Positions 28,221 to 39,383 of a stretch of DNA of 64,000 bases are shown here, piece by piece (the first letter of the stretch is position 1; the number at the start of each line of letters is the position of its first letter). The position numbers and the translations under genes were made by a program. Origin of the DNA: Macrosoma leucophasiata (lineage: Eukaryota > Arthropoda > Insecta > Lepidoptera > Hedylidae); the NCBI GenBank assembly GCA_036365455.1, contig JAWQUS010000023.1, forward strand, positions 2,046,001 through 2,110,000, written 5' to 3'. The notes beneath the pieces are model-generated. The model was given only the letters and a program-made list of their open reading frames with translations, searched no databases and had not been told where the DNA came from.

Positions 28221-28474
28221 CAATGTTAAGCCAATATAAAATACCGGAGTTCAAAGCAATCATGAACGAGGTCACGTTTAGCTTACGGTAACTGTACCGT
28301 TTCTGTACCGGATGCTAAGTCGTTACCGGTTCATTAAAACTTATCCGGAGCGGATGGATCGTGTTTGGTCTTTGTCTTTTGGGGGTAGAAGTTTTTATTG
28401 AGTCAGGGATTTCGTTTCATATAGCATTTAATTTTGACGATTTTGATTCGTTATTCCAATAAATTCGTTATTTC
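28221..28474. other. No recognisable feature
   Basis: Spacer between two inverted A copies; CTGTACCGTTTCTGTACCGG is a short direct repeat. Confidence 0.4.
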
Positions 28475-28762
28475 ACTGGTGGTAGAGTTCCAGTGACGGA
28501 ACTCGCGGGCGTAGGCACCACCGCATTACCTAATATACTTGCCGCTAAATGGTAGTGTTCAGCACTATCGTGTTCCGGTCAGGTGGTAATGTACGGCCCT
28601 GTAATTTCAGGCACAGAGGCATATCACCTAATGCCTCAGGAGTGGCAGCGCAACAGCATTTTGACCTCTGGTCATTGTGTGGGTGTCTATAGGCTGCAGT
28701 CATCACTTAACATCAATGTGAACTACATGCTTGTTTGCCACTTTTATTACATAAAAAAAAAA
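28475..28762 (+). repeat. Family A SINE, full length, compensated hairpin
   Basis: GAGTTCCAGTGACGGAACTC: both stem halves changed, so pairing is kept. Ends TTACATAAAAAAAAAA. Confidence 0.9.
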
Positions 28763-28834
28763 TAAGTTTAACAAGACACTTTAGATGTTGATACAATCTG
28801 TAAATATTTTTTATATGGGTTATGATTTTTGAGG

Positions 28835-28990
28835 GTTCCGTGGTAGTAGTAGGAAGTAGTAGGAACCCTTATAGTTTCGCCATGTCCGTCTGTCTGTCTG
28901 TTTGTCTGTCCGTCCGCGGTTTAGCGCAAAAACTATAGGTACTAGAGACTTTGAATTTTGCACAAGTATACACCTTAATCACGCCGACAA
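28835..28990 (+). repeat. GGGTTCCGTA repeat
   Basis: GAGGGTTCCGTGGTAG, CATGTCCGTCTGTCTGTCTG, GCGCAAAAACTATAGGTACT, TTTGCACAAGTATACACCTT. Longest copy of this group here. Confidence 0.55.
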
Positions 28991-29262
28991 AGCGGTAGAA
29001 TAACACTATGAGAAATAAAATTATTTAGGGTACCTCCCCTACATGTAACGAACAAATATTTTTTAAAATTTTCGTTTTCTATGTATTGTGGGATGTCGTT
29101 GGATAGGTCTTTCAAAAATGTTAGGGGTGTGCTAAAATCATTTTTCGATTAAGTTAACTGTTTGTTACCTATTAAGTTTTAAGGTGCCAATTTTCGTTAG
29201 AGTTTATAGTAGCTACATATAACGAAATTAAAAGGAAAACTTCTTAAGCTCCTTCGCCCGCG
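28991..29262. other. Probable continuation of the GGGTTCCGTA repeat
   Basis: AGGGTACCTCCCCTACATGT and ATTTTCGTTTTCTATGT; no homologue in the window to confirm. Confidence 0.4.
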
Positions 29263-29292
29263 ATCTCCGTCACTGGATTTCTACTACGATTA
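29263..29292 (-). repeat. Family A 5' end fragment
   Basis: CGCCCGCGATCTCCGTCACT GG, then TTTCTACTACG. Confidence 0.55.
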
Positions 29293-29602
29293 AAAAAAAC
29301 ATCATAATCATTCAAATATATTTACTACCGATCTTTTCTCTATTACGAATCACAAAATAGAAAAGTCATCGACCAAATAGGATTCACTCAACCATCCATT
29401 TTACAGTGGTAATATGATCACAATAAAAAACGCTTAGTTAAAAGGGGGGTTATCATGCAATTCAAGAGTGGCTCGATAATGTGAAGTCACGAGGACATCG
29501 CGGAGAAAGGAAATTCTCAGACATTTCTACGGAGCTTCTAAACGCTTGTGGTGTGTTCAGTGTGCGGGACTAGCGGAGCGGATAGCGATTTAATGGTCTA
29601 TA
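29293..29602. other. No recognisable feature
   Basis: Unassigned. Confidence 0.4.
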
Positions 29603-29892
29603 TTTTTTTATGTTACAAAATTGGCAAGCAAGCATGCAGTTCAAATTGATGTTAAGTGATGACTGCAGCCTATAACATCCATACAAAGACCAGAAGTCAA
29701 AATGCAGATGTGTTACCACTAAGGTGTTATGCCTCTGTGCTGGAAATTACAGGGCCGTGCATAACCACCCGACCGGAACACGATAGTGCTGAAAACTACC
29801 ATTTAGAGGCAAGTATATTAATGGTAAAGCGGTGGTGTCTACGCCTCCGAGCTCCGTCACTCCGAGCTCGGAGGCGGAGACTCTACCAAGAG
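29603..29892 (-). repeat. Family A SINE with altered 5' hairpin
   Basis: Complete from TTTTTTTATGTTACAAAATT to CTCTACCAAGAG. The hairpin region is remade as CTCCGAGCTCCGTCACTCC, then GAGCTCGGAG, a longer stem. Confidence 0.85.
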
Positions 29893-31024
29893 TTTCTACA
29901 GCTCTACCAATAATTGTGAGAAGTTGATGTAGAATTAAATCAGTATTATTATATCTGTAACTATATTTAATTCCTCACATTAGTAAATTTTTTCAAGTAA
30001 TAGCGCATGTACTATTTTCATGAAGAATTCTAAATTTTATTAGTACTAGACTTAATCACTTCGCCGAATGAAAGTGATCAAATTTAGAATAATTAGTCTA
30101 GTGATAATTGGCTCGAAAACGATAAAATATAAATTAAGTGTTATTAAGAATATTAACTTTACTTACTTACTCACAACAAATGTTATCCAAATGCGTTAAA
30201 AGTTATTGCATGAAATAATCACAAACGTTTGCCCACTCGCTAGCTTATTTAGTCTGTAGCGTCCACTACATTAAGGCGCCAACTAGTGGAATACAATGAA
30301 ACCTCACAGTACTTATCTAGTACGGTAGATGGCGTGCATTCGAATTACATCGCACATGCGAAGATTTTTCAAGAGTTGGCATATATACAACTTCCCAACG
30401 TCAACCGTTGGGCCGCGGCCCGCCAGGCACTATCACCTGGCCTGGTCGGAGGATCCTCCCTTTTCGCCGGAGGAACACTTCCACCCGTTCCTTCACAAGT
30501 CGTTTGCCATAGGTTCTATACAACCATAGAGACAAAATATCTTATTAATTTCTATAGATGATAATAATAAAAGTCATACGCCTTTGAGCTCCGATACTGG
30601 AAGTCTACTACCGTATTTTAATCAGTCTGCCTCCAAAGGAAATGTTGCAAAAATGTATGGACCTCCGGCCATGTATTGTACACAATATCATTAACAGGCA
30701 AAATCAGTATAAAAACGTTTTATACTGCTTATATTCACTTATTAAGCTTTGTTTTCAGTTACAAAACATTATTTGCAGTTAGAATTGCAACTCAAAACCA
30801 ACATGGCGAATATGGCGGGCGATGTCATTTTGACAAATTCCACTAATAATCATATTGAAAATGATAAAATCGTTTGAATTAAATGTGGTTATAGCTCTAA
30901 AATATATTCTTGAATAAATTAACTGTATTTTTTTCCGATTCTTCTTTAATTTACCCATTTTTTGAGGTAGTGTAAGAACCAGAGCCGAGCTCGCAACATC
31001 TTCTTTGAAGTTTGATATCTAGTT
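29893..31024. other. Mostly unassigned DNA with a family A scrap
   Basis: GAGCTCCGATACTGGAAGTC (30587-30606) resembles the A 5' end. 30400-30500 is GC-richer (GGGCCGCGGCCCGCCAGGC) with no recognisable product. No other feature. Confidence 0.4.
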
Positions 31025-31108
31025 TTTATGGTGATGTCTATTAGGCTGAAGTATTCACTTATTACTTTTGTAAGCCATGCGTATTTGCAATTATCATTAC
31101 ATAACAAA
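31025..31108 (+). repeat. Family A diverged 3' end
   Basis: GTGATGTCTATTAGGCTGAA, CCATGCGTATTTGCAATTAT, CATTACATAACAAA. Confidence 0.5.
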
Positions 31109-31369
31109 TATACACGCTTACGCTACCTCCTGTCACCATATCAGCACCCTGCGGTCGCTTACTTGATTCTTCGCTATTCTACATAGGAAATCGACTCCGC
31201 ACTCCACTCGGTGTGCTGTATTTTTATAAACTCAAACACATACAAGCGGCGGCCATCTTGGAAATTTATGTTGAACTAAGGGGAGATATTTATTCATGTG
31301 TCTGCCGCTGTATGGTAGCATTTATTTATATTATTAAGAATGTAACAGAATAATACGAAATTATATTTT
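31109..31369. other. No recognisable feature
   Basis: Unassigned. Confidence 0.4.
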
Positions 31370-31580
31370 TAGGCACAGAGGGCTAAAACTATATGTCTTA
31401 GAAGTAGCAACACAAGTATTAGCTGTTATATTTACCACATTTTGGTGGCAAATAAGCATGCAGCTCACAATGTGATGTGTATTGCAGGGTAGGGGGCGTC
31501 TCGTCACAGTTCCACCTTGGGACACAAAAAAAAGTTGCCTTTCGTCACAAGTAAATAAAGGGTTGTATTGCAGCCTATTA
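31370..31580. repeat. Family A diverged, inverted fragments
   Basis: AGGCACAGAGGGCTAAAACT (plus-sense part), then TGGTGGCAAATAAGCATGCA GC (minus-sense part), then TTGCAGCCTATTAGACATTA. Confidence 0.5.
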
Positions 31581-31917
31581 GACATTAGTAATTGATTAAT
31601 AAGCATTCGCATTAATTGATAGCATGCTAATGCTGTATTAGCATTTCGCAAATTAAATGAAGTTGTGAAATTCTGCTAAATGTGAAACGTTTTTTCGCTG
31701 TTATTATTATTATGTTATTATCTTAGATTTGTTTGCATTTAGGATCGTATATTGAATGGATGCGTGAAATTTTTTAATAATAATTAGTGGCACCCTTTAA
31801 CATTAATTAATTTGTATAATAGCAGAAATCATATAGGTACTTTATTAGGCATCAATTATTACCATATTAGCAAATAGCATAGCAATAGCAATTAGCATGT
31901 TAAGACTCACGAATTCA
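31581..31917. other. No recognisable feature
   Basis: AT-rich. Confidence 0.4.
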
Positions 31918-31954
31918 CATCATCATCATCATCATCATTTCAGCCAAAAGACGT

Positions 31955-33600
31955 CTACTGCTGAAAAAAGGCCTCCCCCAAAGAATGCCACAACGAACGG
32001 TCCTGGGCCGCCCTCATCCAGCGATTGCCCACGACCTTCACCAGGTCGTCGGTCCACCTCATGGGGGGCCTGCCTACGCTTCGTCTTCCGGTACGTGGTC
32101 GCCACTCCAGAACTCTTCTGCCCCAACGGCCGTCAGTTCTGCGAGCTATGTGCCATGCCCACTGCCACTTCAGTTTCGCTATTCGGTGGGCTATGTCGGT
32201 TACTTTAGTTCTCATGCGGATCTCCTCATTTCTAATTCGATCCCGCAGAAAAAAACTCCGAGCATAGCCCTCTCCATTGCTCTCTGAGTGACCTTGAGCC
32301 TTCTTATGAGGCCCATAGTGAGCGACCACGTTTCAGTTCCGTATGTCATCACTGGCAACACACACTGGTCAAAGACCTTCTTCTTCAGACACTGCGGTAA
32401 ATTGGACGAGAAGATATAACGCAGCTTCCCGAACGCTGCCCATCCGAGTTGGATTCGGCGATTGACCTCTTTCTCGAAGTTGGACCTATCTAACTGGACC
32501 GTTTGTCCCAGGTATACATAATCATCAACAACTTCGAGTGTAGTACCCTCGACCATAACAGGAGTGGGCGTAACAAGGACATTCGACATGATCTTCGTCT
32601 TGTCCATGTTCATTTTAAGGCCCACTCGTTGGGAGGCCCTACTGAGGCCATTGAGCATTGTGCCAAGGTCTTCCAGGGTCTCAGCCATGACTACGATATC
32701 ATCCGCAAATCGGAGGTGGGAGATGTACTCGCCGTTAATGTTGATGCCGAGTCCGTTCCAGTCCAGAAGCTTGAAGACATTTTCCAACGCAGCGGTGAAC
32801 AGTTTCGGAGATATGATGTCTCACACCTCACTGCAGTTGGATAGGTTTCGAGTTCTGGTCCTGAAGACGAACCGACATAGTGGCGTTTTCGTACAAGCTC
32901 CTTAGCACCTCGATGTATCGGTAGTCGACTTGGCACCTATGGAGTGTCTGTAGCACAGCCCAAATCTCGACCGAATCGAAGGCTTTCTCATAGTACACAA
33001 ACGCTAGACAAAGGGGCTGGTTATACTCTTCTGTCTTCTGTATAACCTGCCGCAGCGTGTGTATGTGGTCTATGGTGCTAAAACCTTTACGGAACCCGGG
33101 TTGTTCGGGAGGCTGGAAGTCGTCGAGTCTGCGAGATAGACGGTTCGTTATCACTCTCGAAAACAGCTTATAGACGTGACTCAGAAGTGCGATGGGCCTA
33201 TAATTTTTAAGAAGGGTACTGTCGCCCTTCTTAAAGAACAGTACCACCACACTTCTGTGCCACGCCTGTGGCGTTTTGTCCTCGGATATGACGGAATTGA
33301 ACATCAACTGAAGAGCTTCTAATACTGGCCTTCCGCCCGCTTACAGGAGTTCAGCAGTGATTCCGTCATCACCCGGCGCCCTGTTGTTTTTGAGCTGTTT
33401 GAGAGCCGTACTAATCTCGTCTAGACTGACGTCCGGGATATCTTCGGTGTAGTGTCGGGTCAGTCCGGCTCTAGGATCTGCTGCCGGACTGTTAACAGGT
33501 GGACGTGCTGTCGTGTATAACTGTCCGTAAAACCGTTCGATCTCTTGTGCAAGCTCAGGTTTCGAAGATACGATTCTTTTGTCCTCTGTCTTAGTGGCTT
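31955..33600 (-). pseudogene. RTE reverse transcriptase, frameshifted
   Basis: Motifs in order: NNRAPGDDGITAELL, LLKNYRPIALLS (33220 region), QPGFRKGFSTIDHI, motif A LAFVYYEKAFDSVE, motif B region near 32830, motif C HLRFADDIVVMAE (32690-32730), VYLGQTVQLD, IQLGWAAFGKLR, CVLPVMTYGTETWSLT, and finally GRPPMRWTDDLVKVVGNRW. A stop follows AELL near 33350 and frameshifts occur near 32830 and 32250, so it cannot produce RT. The domain order and the WTDDL C-terminus are those of RTE-clade LINEs of insects. Confidence 0.85.
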
Positions 33601-33649
33601 TGCCCTAAGGACAGATCTTTGGCGAACACTTTAGAGCCCTTGTGCCGCT

Positions 33650-34338
33650 CTATGGCTGCTTCGATATGATCACAGAGACATCACTGAATATATGCCGCCT
33701 TGTGGACATAATGAAGTCTATCTCATTTTTACTCGCACCATCAGGACTGATCCAGATCCACTTCCGGCACTCCCGCTTCTTGAAGAAAGAGTTCATCATT
33801 ATCTCTTTCTCCATGAAGTCAGCCAGAGTCTGGCCCCTGGTGTTTAGTCGCCCATATCCAAATCGTCCCACTTTCAGCTCATGATCACCTCGAACGCCCA
33901 ATTTCGCGTTGAAATCCCCCATGAAATGGCTCTGGAAATGTCCTCATACATAGTTTCTACCTCATCATCGGAGTGTGCGGAGGTTGGGGCGTAGACCTGT
34001 ATGACCTTCAGCGAATACCGTTTGGTTATTCTGAGTATAAGGTACGCCACTCTCGACGACACATTCTCGATCTCGACAACGTTGTTCACGAGGGACTTGT
34101 GGACGATGAACCCGACACCACCTTGGGACAGTTGTTCGCCCTCCCGGAAATAGAGCAGGTTACCAGACTTGAGGGTTATCGAGTCCTCCCCCTGTCTTCG
34201 GACTTCCGATAACCCTACAATGTGCCACCGTAACCCGCTCAATTCTTCCTCCAGTTCCATGACTTTCTCGTCAGTCCGCAGCGTCCGTACGTTATATGTT
34301 GCCAGGGCCAGTTGTCGTCGGGTGTGGTACCCTGACAT
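33650..34338 (-). pseudogene. RTE endonuclease domain, truncated
   Basis: Apurinic-type endonuclease that nicks target DNA for LINE insertion. Visible: LATYNVRTLRTDEKVMELEE, IVGLSEVRRQGE, GVGFIVHKSLVN, VIQVYAPTSAHSDDEVE, then after a frameshift near 33900 MGDFNAKLGV and KNEIDFIMSTRR. The final SDH-type catalytic motif is missing because about 0.3-0.4 kb between this and the RT has been lost. Confidence 0.85.
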
Positions 34339-34675
34339 CTCCCGGTGATTCTTAGCACCCCCTGCCCCGCCGTTACCATGACCGGTACCACCATGATCAG
34401 GAATAGCGGAGCTGCCGGGGACTAGGGGCCGTTGTGCATTGGTGTATTATAATTTGGGGTGATTTTCCATAATCGCCACGCTTGGCATGCGGGTTGGCGA
34501 TCGCAGTGGCGGCAATTTTATCACGGGACGCTGCTGCCCATCTCGGATACTCCTACCGCTATGGTTTGACCGCCATTGTTCGGTTGACTGACTGCACTAG
34601 AGGAAGAATTCCCTTCCACTAGAAGAGAATTCTTCGGCTAGCGGGCGATGGGGTCGTCACATCCCGACGCCTTAG

Positions 34676-34911
34676 GATCGAATTCACATGCTTTTTTGAA
34701 TTTATTATTAAGCTGAAACGATTGGAATTATTTATCTAGATAGATCAAATGAAATCGCGTACTCGCAGAATATCACGTCTACACAGCTAGCCGTCAACAG
34801 TGATTTTTTATAGCTGCGACGCGGCGTACAAATCCGTATAATTCTTTGTCATTGGCTTTTAGCGACTTCTTTACTGTGTGGACGTGGTTTTCATTTAGCG
34901 GAACTACGTTA
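34676..34911. other. No recognisable feature
   Basis: Spacer between the RTE 5' end and the D fragment. Confidence 0.4.
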
Positions 34912-35062
34912 ACTGCCTCGGTAAGCTAGTGGTAGCAGGTCACTACTACTACGCTGAGGTCCTGGGTTCGATTCCCGGGTAGGGAGTTATCAGAGATAAT
35001 AGTACGTTTAAAGTCCTTTATTTATGGTTCTATCGGGATTTTTCCATTTTTTTGGAAGGCGC
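34912..35062 (+). repeat. Family D SINE 5' half
   Basis: CTGCCTCGGTAAGCTAGTGG (box A), GAGGTCCTGGGTTCGATTCC (box B), TATCAGAGATAATAGTACG and GGGATTTTTCCATTTTTTTGG. Confidence 0.8.
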
Positions 35063-35344
35063 AATACACACTGAGCCCGCCTGGCCCCCAACACAGCCGG
35101 CAGACTCAACCCGGCGGCCTATATGAAAAGAATCATTTCAGCAACCTGTACCTGCGCATGCTGCCCGTTGACTTGCGGACGTACGCTCATTGCCCGGTGA
35201 CACTCGAGCGGTAGTGACAAGTAAGTTCCTCATGTCAAGCCCGACATGCCGCCAACAATTTTTTCCTACTTGTAAAGCCAACTAACCCGGCGACAAAAAT
35301 TGCCGGCTTAGGTCGGCGGCCCGGCGGGCTCAGTGTGTTAGGCG
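35063..35344. other. Inverted GCCGGC-rich segment
   Basis: AGGCGCAATACACACTGAGC, CCGCCTGGCCC at left and GGCGGGCTCAGTGTGTTAGG at right (35075-35342) form terminal inverted repeats of a probable MITE of about 290 bp. Confidence 0.6.
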
Positions 35345-35496
35345 CTTAAGTACCACCACATTAACTAATCTATCTACAGTCAAATTTAATGTTTAGCGTT
35401 ATCGTGTTTCGGTCAGATGTCCTCCGGGAAGAGGTTGCAGTTATAAATAAACATCTATGTGAACTGCATGCTTGTTTGCCGCCTTGATCAAAAAAG
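35345..35496 (+). repeat. Family A diverged copy with deletion
   Basis: GTACCACCACATTAACTAAT, CGTGTTTCGGTCAG, CATCTATGTGAACTGCATGC. Confidence 0.65.
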
Positions 35497-35899
35497 TCTA
35501 CAAATTTAATGTAAAATAAAAACTGATCACTTTAATGTAGACACAAACTCGTAAGTCGCTAGCGAGTCGCCGTCGATCAAAGTCGCTGCGTGTTGACCTA
35601 GCTTTAAATAGATGAAAAGAATGTGAACTTGACATAAAATTACAAGCTTCTATCGTCGTCCGGAATGTTAATAGTAAAAGAATGAATATTTATATCTACA
35701 AAGAGGCACTCGCTTTGTGCACGGCAATTGTAGCGTCAAAGCATATTGCCGCGACTCAAGGTTGCGTCTCCGGTGACAGCTTGGCTGAGAGCTCTCTGCT
35801 GAGGCGACATGGATAGTAGATTTCACGAGGTTTTTAAGTTGGATTAAGATTTATTTTTAATCTTTTCAGTGTGATTCAAAATTACGATGCCATTTTCAT
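35497..35899. other. No recognisable feature
   Basis: Unassigned. Confidence 0.4.
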
Positions 35900-35952
35900 T
35901 TTGGCATGGTGAACTGCATGCTTATTTTCCACCTCCATAACATAAAAAAAAA
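35900..35952 (+). repeat. Family A 3' end fragment
   Basis: TGGTGAACTGCATGCTTATT to CCATAACATAAAAAAAAA. Confidence 0.65.
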
Positions 35953-35973
35953 CTGTGTTTCCCTTCACGGTTT

Positions 35974-36259
35974 CTTTTTTTTATGTTATGAAAGTGGCAA
36001 ACAGCATGCACCTCACATTGATGTTAAGTGATGACTGCAGCCTATAGACACCTACAGAAAGAGCAGCGGTCAAAATGCAAATGCGTTACTACTCCTGAGG
36101 CCTAAGGTGTTATGCCTCTGTGCCGGGAATTACAGGGCCGTACATTATCACATGACTGGAACACGATAGTGCTGAACACTACCATTTAGCGGCAAGTATA
36201 TAAGGTAATGCGGTGGTGCCTACACCTGCGAGCTTCGTCACTGGAGCTCTACCACCAGT
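35974..36259 (-). repeat. Family A SINE, full length
   Basis: TTTTTTTTATGTTATGAAAG to GAGCTCTACCACCAGT; A-rich 5' flank on this strand (TTTT in sense). Confidence 0.9.
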
Positions 36260-37369
36260 AAAACTTATAGCATTATTTTATTAATTCGTGTGAGATTATT
36301 ATAATTTTATATATTTATTAAGTATTTTAATGTTAATCATCACAAAAATGACAAATCGGAGCATGTTTGATAGTATTAATCATACAAAAATGCTACCGCT
36401 ATTTTTAGTATTAAAAGACCCAACTTGGTAATATCAACTTAACCTACAAAAGCATTTGAGTCACAAATGCTAATCAATTGAACCAATTAAGATTATACGC
36501 GAGAATTCCCCAGCTTAAGGACTGCATATATTTTTAAAAATTTGGCTCTATATGAGATCTGAGAAGTTTTTGACTGTGCGAGACTTTTGATCTAGTCTTG
36601 GCAACAGTTTACCTGAAAATGCTTTTAGTGGAATAAATACCACAGTATCCACCAATAATATTTGCAACAACGGTAAACGCAAGTTGCGTTCATGAGTGTG
36701 GTTATGAGTGAAAGGTTAAATCGTAATCCTTCTTTTACACGGGCATTCCGTTTCTGACGATAATTGTGTTTTTGCTGCATCGCTAGCATTACTAAATTGG
36801 AGCAGCAACATCGCAGTAGCATGCTCGTCTGAAGAGGCCCATAGAAAAGGTATGTAGCTGTGTGAAAACGCTTTTACTCATAACGTGGTATCGTGGTAAA
36901 AATCAAAAATAAGTGGTGTGACCCTCACAAAGATCCACACTCAATGCGACACCGGTAACATTGTAATATGTCCTCTAAATAGAGCATTTTCAGTACCCAA
37001 GAGGATTGTGTCGCGAATCACACACATCTGTTATATTTTGTATTACAATTTCCTTTGACTGCCCTAAGTCATGAACACACTTGTGACAACGTAGCGCGGT
37101 TTGTCGTCTCAGGCGATTTTATGCAAAGGATTTTATAGGTGTGTATACAGCACGAGTCTTCGAGTGACGCGCGTGTATTGAAACGTTTGTGGACTCGTTT
37201 GGGGATGTCTGTTTCGGATGGAAACAGATTGGGTGTTCTATTTAGTTGAGGGAAGAATGTATAATATTTTGTTGAAAATATTTACGAGCGGCTGATATTA
37301 CATTATTATACATGAGTAGATAGACAAGTGTGTGTGGCCAGTGTCATACAGAAATGAAACATGAAACTA
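36260..37369. other. No recognisable feature
   Basis: 1.1 kb of unassigned DNA; a 65-codon minus frame at 36625-36822 shows no motif. GACGCGCGTGTAT near 37168 recalls the CGCG-rich MITE at 61.3 kb, too short to call. Confidence 0.4.
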
Positions 37370-37580
37370 CGGGCACATAAGAAGGCTCAAGGTCACGCAC
37401 AGAGCACTGAACAGAGCTATTCGCGCAGTTTTCTTGCGAGATCGAATCAAATCTGAGGAGATCCGCATGAGAACCAAAATAACTGACGTAGACCAGACCA
37501 CCCAATAGCGAAACTCAAGTGGCAGTGGGCAGGGCGTATAGTTCGAAGAACTGACAGCCGTTGGAGCAGAATATGTAGCA
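37370..37580 (+). pseudogene. RTE LINE C-terminal fragment
   Basis: ATAAGAAGGCTCAAGGTCAC, TTGCGAGATCGAATC, GAGGAGATCCGCATGAGAAC, GCGAAACTCAAGTGGCAGTG. Corresponds to the part around 32080-32310 of the larger copy. No 3' tail. Confidence 0.75.
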
Positions 37581-37609
37581 GTTGATGTACTCGTAGATGT
37601 GTTCAGGCT

Positions 37610-37662
37610 ACACTTTCACTTATCATCATTGTGAATTGTATGCTTATTTAAAGATCATAACA
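37610..37662 (+). repeat. Family A diverged 3' fragment
   Basis: CACTTATCATCATTGTGAAT, TGTATGCTTATTTAAAG, ATCATAACAT. Confidence 0.4.
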
Positions 37663-37746
37663 TTATGACAATGTCTACTTAATTTATAATCTATACACAC
37701 AAATAAATACAATTAAAGTATTTGTTTGTAATAGGCTACTTTTATA

Positions 37747-37827
37747 CTAGCTGCGCCCACGACATCGTCCGAGTAGATACTGAACAATCATAAATTCTCA
37801 CGCGGACGAAGTAGCGGGCACAGCTAG
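37747..37827. repeat. Two Helitron-like 3' ends head to head
   Basis: CTAGCTGCGCCCACGACATC at left is the inverse form of ACGAAGTAGCGGGCACAGCT AG at right; the 81-bp unit begins and ends in CTAG. Confidence 0.65.
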
Positions 37828-38073
37828 TCTATTATAAAAATGAAACGCTAAATGTATTTCTAGGATCGATTGCGCTAATTATTTTTGTGTTGTATTAAGA
37901 TTTGTACGAAAGAAAAAATAGATAAGTACATTTTTTAGGATTAGCAGGAATACCTCGACGATACTCAGATTATCCTGATAGCTACTTATCGTGAAATATT
38001 ATTTCATCTTTTGGTTCTTACAGGCGCAAAAAATATATTTTTTTTAAGAAAATTTACGACCTTATTAGAAAGA
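37828..38073. other. No recognisable feature
   Basis: AT-rich. Confidence 0.4.
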
Positions 38074-38260
38074 AAGAAAAAGGCATTTATTGACGCATAG
38101 CCGAAAAACACACAAAAACATACAGGTTTTTTAAATACAAACAATTAATTGTATAAAACAGTAATAGCACACAAAAAAGGAGAAAGAGAAAAAAAAGAAC
38201 AGAACCAACTACAACAGTAACACAAACAAATAAGTAATACTAATATTTGTAAATATTAGT
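38074..38260 (-). repeat. Probable LINE 3' end
   Basis: On the minus strand an AT-rich untranslated part ends CGTCAATAAATGCCTTTTTC TTTC. AATAAATGCC plus a pyrimidine tail is common at CR1/Jockey-like 3' ends. No coding part. Confidence 0.45.
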
Positions 38261-38394
38261 AATAATACAATTATTTGTAAATTTTCTCATAAATGATCAG
38301 AACACACAAAAAAAAATTGTGACGAAAAAAAAAAATCATATAAATTAATATTAATTTATGTAGCTTATAGGCATGCATGTTTTGGATTACAATT

Positions 38395-38490
38395 TAGATC
38401 ATTACTCTTATACAAACTCCTGAATGTTAAATGAAATTGTTATCTGTTTTGTGTGCTATATTGATAATAAATAAATAAATAAATAAATAC
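38395..38490 (+). repeat. Probable LINE 3' end with (AAAT)n tail
   Basis: GTGCTATATTGATAATAAAT followed by four more AAAT units. Confidence 0.45.
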
Positions 38491-38599
38491 TAACTTTTTT
38501 AAGAAAACCTCATGGCACTTGACATTACGGTCAGTCGTCAATGATCGTTTTAAACAGTTGAATCGGTAGGAATTGATGATTGAAAACAGAATCAAATTA

Positions 38600-38647
38600 G
38601 CAATAACAATCTACATTGCAACCACACGAAGCTGGGGCGGGTCACTA
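38600..38647 (+). repeat. Helitron-like 3' end fragment
   Basis: ACACGAAGCTGGGGCGGGTC ACTAG followed by T. Confidence 0.5.
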
Positions 38648-38704
38648 GTATAAAATAAAATGTTCATTGAATGTATAAACTTTGCATCATTTCAGTCCAA
38701 TTTC

Positions 38705-38990
38705 ACTGGTGTTAAAGCTCCAGTGACGGAGCTCGCGGGCGTAGGCACCACCGGATTACCTAATATACTTGCCGCCAAATGGTAGTGTTCAGCATTATCG
38801 TGTTCCGGTTATGTGGTAATGTACGGCCCTGTAATTTCCGGCACAGAGACATAACACCTGAGGCCTCAGGAGTGGTAACGCATCTGCATTTTGACCTCGG
38901 TCTTTGTGTGGGTGTCTATAGGCTGCAGTCGTCACTTAACATCAATGTAAACTGCATGCTTGTTTGCCACTTCCATTACCTACATAAAAA
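38705..38990 (+). repeat. Family A SINE, full length
   Basis: ACTGGTGTTAAAGCTCC to CCTACATAAAAA. Hairpin kept except its outer pair. Confidence 0.9.
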
Positions 38991-39383
38991 TAATATCACA
39001 CTCTCACTAATTAATAATACCCAAACATCTCATAATTTTAAATTACATGCTATGCTGTGGCAGTATGACTAATCACCATCCCACTTTGAATGATGACAGC
39101 AAGATGGCGGGTGTCATGGCCGTCGATCGATTGCGGTCACTGCCAGATGGTAATCCAGGTAAATCAATGTAATCTAGCCACCGTCTCAGGTGCTAGATTT
39201 AGCAATTTCTCCTGGATGTAGTTAGGGTTAGTAATTTAAACGTATTTCTTGGATTATGGTTAGTTTACTGTTTGCGATTGCGAGGTTAGTTGGTACCTTA
39301 TTTCCCTCTTCACAGATTTGTATTCATATTTAAAGCAGGTAAAGTTAGTATGTTTGGTTTTTAGGCTTCCGTAACCACTGTTT
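38991..39383. other. No recognisable feature
   Basis: Unassigned spacer. Confidence 0.4.

Larger units (their letters stand above)
31918..34675 (-). mobile_element. RTE-type LINE, longest copy, internally deleted
   Basis: Reading on the minus strand: 5' region (34675-34340, matched by 12455-12683), apurinic endonuclease (34338 to about 33650), a deletion, RT (about 33600-32250), C-terminus, and the 3' end CAGCAGTAGACGTCTTTTGG with a (GAT)n tail at 31918-31940. Short truncated relatives lie at 2571, 37370, 40858, 59882 and 63126. Confidence 0.85.

Noticed and set aside
31897..32329. Frames rich in His and Pro on the plus strand
   Set aside because: Antisense of the RTE tail and C-terminus; (CAT)n gives poly-His by chance.
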